Assembly: GCA_050872785.1 (NCBI GenBank) | Contig: JBNMHO010000002.1 | Span: forward strand, 62,001-126,000 | Origin: UBA7862 sp050872785 | GTDB lineage: Bacteria; Bacillota; Clostridia; Christensenellales; UBA1242 | Direction of reading: 5' to 3' | DNA length: 64,000 bases | In this document: piece after piece, positions 44,501 through 50,500 of the stretch | Layout: each line of letters begins with the position of its first letter | Numbering within the stretch: position 1 is the first letter of the stretch | Program-made: the position numbers and the translations under genes | Notes under the pieces: generated by a model | The model's input: only the letters and a program-made list of their open reading frames with translations | What the model was told of the DNA's origin: nothing | Database searches by the model: none

Positions 44501-47500
44501 GTGGCTGTTAGAAATGGCGGAACTTTAGAAATTACTGGAGATGTCGAAATTTCATACAACAAAGCCACAAACGGCGGCGGAATTGCCCTATTTGGAAAAG
44601 GCAGTATAACAACAAGCAGTTCTGCAGACGGAAAGAAAGTGCAAATAAAAGAAAATGTTGCAATTCTTTCTGGCGGTGGTGTGTTTGCGGCAAGCAGTCC
44701 AGAAACTGTTGACGGAAAACTGAGCATTGTCGCAGAACTTAAACTTACTGGTGTCGATATTCAAGGCAACGAAGCACAAAAATTTGGCGGCGGCATAAGT
44801 CTTACTACAACAAATCAAAATACAAACGAAAGAAATGTTACATTTGACAATATTTTGAAAGACGATAAAGGCAATAGAATCGTTGGCATTAAAGCAACTA
44901 TCGGCTTATCTGAAGATAGTGGAAGTGTAACAATTTCAGGCAACAAGGCAAAATATACTGTAAATACTAGATTAAAAAATACTGCAGCATACACATCATA
45001 TGGACTTGGTGGCGGCTTGTATGCTCTTGACGCGAAAGTAGATATTCTAAACACAACAATTTCTGCAAACGAAACAAGTTTTGAACAAAACTACACCGAC
45101 ACAAGCGGCAACAGTCACCATGAAGAAATTGGCGGTTATGGCGGTGGTGTTTATGCAAGTTACTCAGCAATTTCTGTCAAAGATTCGATAATTTCTGCAA
45201 ATATTGCAATGAAAAACGGTGGCGGCTTCTATGTGACTGAGGGTGCAGAAGTTACATTTAGTAATTGCGACAATGCAACTCAAATTGCACAAAACAAAGC
45301 ACAATATGGCGGTGGAATTTATATCCACAACCCTGGTGGCAAAGCAAAAGTTCAAATTGCAAGCATTATAGTGGGCGGTGTGGGAAAAGAAAATATCGCT
45401 GCAAAAGGTGACGGAATTTATGTTGATGCATCTCGTGATTTTGTAGCACTTCTTATAACCACAACAAATGGTTCAACAACATTAAGTGACAATATCGCAA
45501 TTTCAGACCATGTTTATCTTGCTCCTCACACAAATGCAGAAACAGGCAATCGTGATGACGCAATAATTTATGTTGACAAACATTGTTCATCTGGTGCAAG
45601 CATAAAGATTGCTCTTGACGAAGACCAGAAAGACCGTGGACACATCGTTGCAAAATATGATTGTTCTGACGCAGAAAAATGGGCTGACGAAAGAATGTTT
45701 GTAACTGACGACCTTGTTTCTCCATATTGCTTCATTGCAAAAGGCGAGAACATTGTTGTCGGCATAAAGATTGTTTTGAGGGAAAATGTAAATGACGGGG
45801 CAATAAGATTCTTTGAATCACTTGAATCAGCATTTGCCTATGTCACAAGCGGCAACTGGAACTTTGTTCTTCTTGAAGACCTAGACGAAATGCCAAGCAT
45901 TGACAATTTTGCAGTGGGAGAACAAATCACTGTAAACAACGGCGTCACGGCAACCCTTTGCTCGGGGAGAATAACTGGTGACGGTCACGAATGGGAGGCA
46001 ATCACAGAAGAAAAAGACGGACTAAGTAGAAAAGTTGTTAAGATGTCAAAAGAACTTACATCAAGCATTTTTAAAGTGTATGGAAGTCTTACAACAACTG
46101 GCGTAATATTTGACGGAACGGGCAGCAATGCTGGAATTGCAATTTTGGGAAGTGCTGAAGAAAGCAACGGTAGCTTTGCTCTGGGAAGCAATACTTTGGT
46201 CAAAAACTTCAATAATATTGCCGTGGAAGCAAAAGCAGGCGAAGTTAAAGTCCAAGGAGCAACCATTGAAAACAATACTGCAACTGTTATTCAGATTTCT
46301 GAGGAAGCAATTCTCACAATGACTGACAGCACAATTACAAATAATAAAATGGCTTCAGGTGACAGCGTTGTGTCTGTAGCCTCAAACAAGGAAAACAAGA
46401 TTGAAAATTGTGTCTTTACAGATAACTCAGCCACAGACGGCGGAGCGGTCTTGAATAAAGGCAGTCTTACAATCTCTGGCGGCAAATTTGCAAACAACAG
46501 TGCTACAAATGGTGGCGCAGTTGCAAACGAAAATGACGGAACTTTGACAATAACAACTTCAACAAGTGGCTCAGCAGACGAAACTGCAACATCGTCAGAC
46601 GCAGCAGACATTATGTTTGAAAACAACTCTGCAAAAGATAACGGCGGTGCAATTTACTCAAACAGCGGCACAGTTAAAATCTCTGGTGTAACATTCAGCG
46701 GCAACACAACAAAAGAACTTAGCAGCAACGGCGGAACGATTGCGGTAGTTAATACAACAGTCACAATTTCAGACACAACAATTCAAAAGTCATATACTTT
46801 GGGTTCGAATGGTCTAACAAGTGCAAAAGCAAACAACGGTGGCGGCTTGTATGCAGAAGGTTCATCTGTTACACTAAACGGCGGAAATACATTTGAGGAC
46901 AACAATGCCACAAACGGCGGTGCAATGTATCTCAAGAACAGCAGTATTACTCCAAACACCTCTGAGGGTAAGGATAACCTCATCACGGGCAACGTAGCAA
47001 CAAATGGTGGCGGCTTGTATATTGTGACTAATAGCACAGAAGATAAGCCAATGAACCTAAGTGGACTTAGTATAATTTCCAACATTGCAAACGACGGAAA
47101 CGGCGGCGGTGTGTATGTTGCAAGTGGAGCAATCAAACTCACTGGCGGCAGCGTAAACGGCAACAAGGCTAAAGCAGATGTGCGAACTACTGATAAAATG
47201 AAAGATGTGTCGACTGGCTTTGGCGGTGGTGTGTATGTCGCAAGCGGTGCAACACTTATCATTGACGCAGATTCTAGTGAAATTATCACGGGTAACACAG
47301 CACTTTATGGCGGCGGTGTTTACACTGCTGGAACAACAACCCTTACAAAAGGTGTTATCAGAGGCAATGTTGCCACAACAGCCTCAGCCAACACTGAAGG
47401 AACAACTACTTCGTTCAAAAATAGTAAGGAAGCAAGAGGTGGAGGTGTGTTTGTTAAAGGAATATTGAATGTCGTTGGCGGCTCAATTTCTGGAAATATT

Positions 47501-50500
47501 GCAGACTGTGGCGGCGGAGTGTATCTTGACGGCACACTTGTAATGAATGATGGAAACATTAACAGCAACCAATCATATTGGGGTGCAGGACTTTATGTAA
47601 ATAGCACGACAGCAACCCTCTCTGGTGGCTTAATCAGCAACAATGTGACAGTTCATGAAGTTGAAGGAGTTGCAGTGACTGGTGGTGACGGTGGCGGCGT
47701 GTATGTTGCAGAAGGAAAGACATTTACCCTTGGAAATGATAAGAATCCATCAGAAACAAGCACAACGTCAATTTCAAACAACCAGGCTCTAAGAGGCGGT
47801 GGAGTGTTCGTTGCGGGACAAGATTCAGAATTCACTTTGCAAAACGCAACATTGTCAGAAAACACTGCTATCCTTGGCGGCGGCGTGTATGTTGGACATA
47901 GTATCATAAAGGAAATTATAGACGGAAAAGAAGGAACGCCAAACTACTACCCAGCAAAATTTGTGATTGATGCTGGAAAAATCTCAAGCAACACGGCAAA
48001 AATACCAGAGCAAAAAGACGAAAATAAAGACAAGATTGCTGAAATTATCAAACTTGAAAAGTATAGTGTTCCAAAAGGTGGCGGCATTTATTGCGAGGGA
48101 ACGCTTGAAATGCATAGCGCAACAATAGAGAACAACACTGCTTCGCAAGAAGTAGGTGTCGGCGGGCTTGGTGGCGGATTGTATTTCGACAATGGAGAAA
48201 TTCAAGCGGGTGACGACACTCAATCTGGAATAAGTGATGAGAGATTTAGTCTTACAATTGATGGCTCCTTTGGCAAAAACTCAACATTCACTGGAAACAA
48301 AGCAGCCCATGGCGGTGCTATTGAAATTCAATCTAAACAAGGCGTTAATAACATAAAAATTTCAAACACAACCTTTGACGGAAATACTGCAAGTGTCAAT
48401 GGTGGTGCTGTGGATGTTCGTGGCAGTGCAATCTTCGCTAATTGCGAGTTCTACAACAACTCAGCAACAGCCGACGGCGGTGCAATGTATGTTAGAAGGC
48501 GTGAAAATACCGAAGACAATTCAGTTGAAATAAAAGACAGCTTTTTCGGTGATGAAGGCGAAGGCAATACAGCCGCAAAAGGTGGTGCAATTTATGTTTG
48601 CGGAAAAGTTATAGACGAAAAGTCTTGTGGACCAAATGTCACACTTTTACGAGTTACAATGTGTTACAACGGAATTTCCACAGAGCCAACTCGTATAGCT
48701 GCTGAATATGGCGGAGCGATGTATATTGAGAACTCAAATGTTTCATTTGTTAAAGGAAAGGAAGAGGGGGCAAGTACAATCTCTAACGCTGCAACTACAA
48801 ATGGAAAGGAGAATGAAATCTCACACAACTCAGCCACAAAAGGCGGTGCAATAGCCATGAACGGTGGAACACTTAATATTTCCGCAAGCACAGCCTTCAC
48901 TGCAAACAACGCAACAAACGGCGGCGCATTGTATGTCACCTCTGGTGATGTAACTCTTGCCAGTGGAATATTCGGCGGCGAGGCTTACCAGTCTATTGAT
49001 GATAAGCATGATCTAAAATCTCTTATAAATGAACATAAAGAAGCATTATCCGATAGAACTAAAACTGAGCCATATGCACCAAAAACTGACACAAGCAACA
49101 CTGCAACAGACGGCGGTGCAATTTATGTGGCGGGTGGCTCGGTTACTATTGCTGAAAATGTGCAAATTGAGGGTAACCATGCAGAAAACGGCGGCGGTGT
49201 GTATATTGCGAATGGCGAACTATATATTAAAGCCGCAAAACCAACTAAAGAAGAAAACAAAAATATTCCTGCTAGCAACATAACGGGCAACTACGCAACA
49301 AGCGGCGGTGGTGTGTATGTTGGTGGCGGTATCCTTTCAGTAGGCTTTGACGGTGACGGAGGCTTGAACCTTGCCTCCTCAGGATATATCTTTGGCAACA
49401 TCGCAACAAACGGCGGCGCAGTGTACATCTCAGGCGGCTCGGCAAACCTAATCAACGGCAGCATAAAAAACAACTGTGCATTTAAGTTAGGTGGTGGTGT
49501 GTATATAAATGGCAGTGATGATACTATTCTTACAATGAATAATTTTGAGATATCTGAAAACTATGCTCAAAGTGGGGGTGGTATTTGCGTGGCTGGAGCA
49601 AAAGTTACAATTAATAATGGCGGAAAAATTAGCGAAAATTCCGCACTAGATATTGGCAACATTATTGCTTCTGATGATTTCACAAGAGGTGTTGGCGGTG
49701 GTATTTCTATCAGCGGTGGAACTATGATACTTAACGGTTCTGCAATCAACAACAATTTTGCAGATAACATGGGCGGCGGAATATACGCATCTAGTGGAAC
49801 TATTACACAATCTGAAAAAGAAGGTGCAAACACAGATACTCTTAGAATGGGTGGCAACCATGCAACAAATTATGGTGGCGCAATTGCAATACCAAGTGGT
49901 GGTGGCCATGTTACATTAAGTAACTTTATAATTGGTGGAATTAAGTTTGACACAAAAATAAATGATAACATTCTTTACGCCACGAGTGGTTCAGTTAATG
50001 GCAGAAGTGTTTCTGGCTTTGATGAGAATCAGATACAGAATATTAAATCTGCTCTTAGCGAAAACAGAGTGCAATGGGCAAACTATGCAACATTTGGCGG
50101 TGCTGTGTATGTTGCAGGTGGAACATTTAATGTAGCTGCAAAGAGCAGCGGAGATACAAGCATTGTCCAAGGCTTTGGTGCAAACACTCAAATTGAGGGT
50201 AATTTAGGTCAATTTACCGTTGGTGCAGGTAACATTGCTTCGTCTGGCGGTGCATTGTTTGTGGCTGGTGGCGATGTTATTCTAAATGGCGGCAACTTTG
50301 CTTATAACTATGCAGTAGGCAAGGTGAATGATGGAAACCAAGGCAATAAGGAGCTTAAGGACTTTGTTGACAAAAATCTATACGAAGTAAAAACCGGTGA
50401 AAAGGACGAGAAAAGCATTATTGATTATTGGGGTGGCGGTGCCATTTGCCAAGTAAAAGGAACGTTGATACTTAACGGTGCACAAATTCAAAACAATGAA

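Larger units (their letters stand above)
28799..49128 (+). repeat. Recurring 17-base DNA repeat encoding GGAIY
   Basis: The exact 17-mer GGCGGTGCAATTTATGT starts at 28799, 28889, 32879, 35171, 44333 and 49112, with many near copies (for example 42389). It encodes the GGAIY turn of the beta-helix and offers short homology for recombination. Confidence 0.8.
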
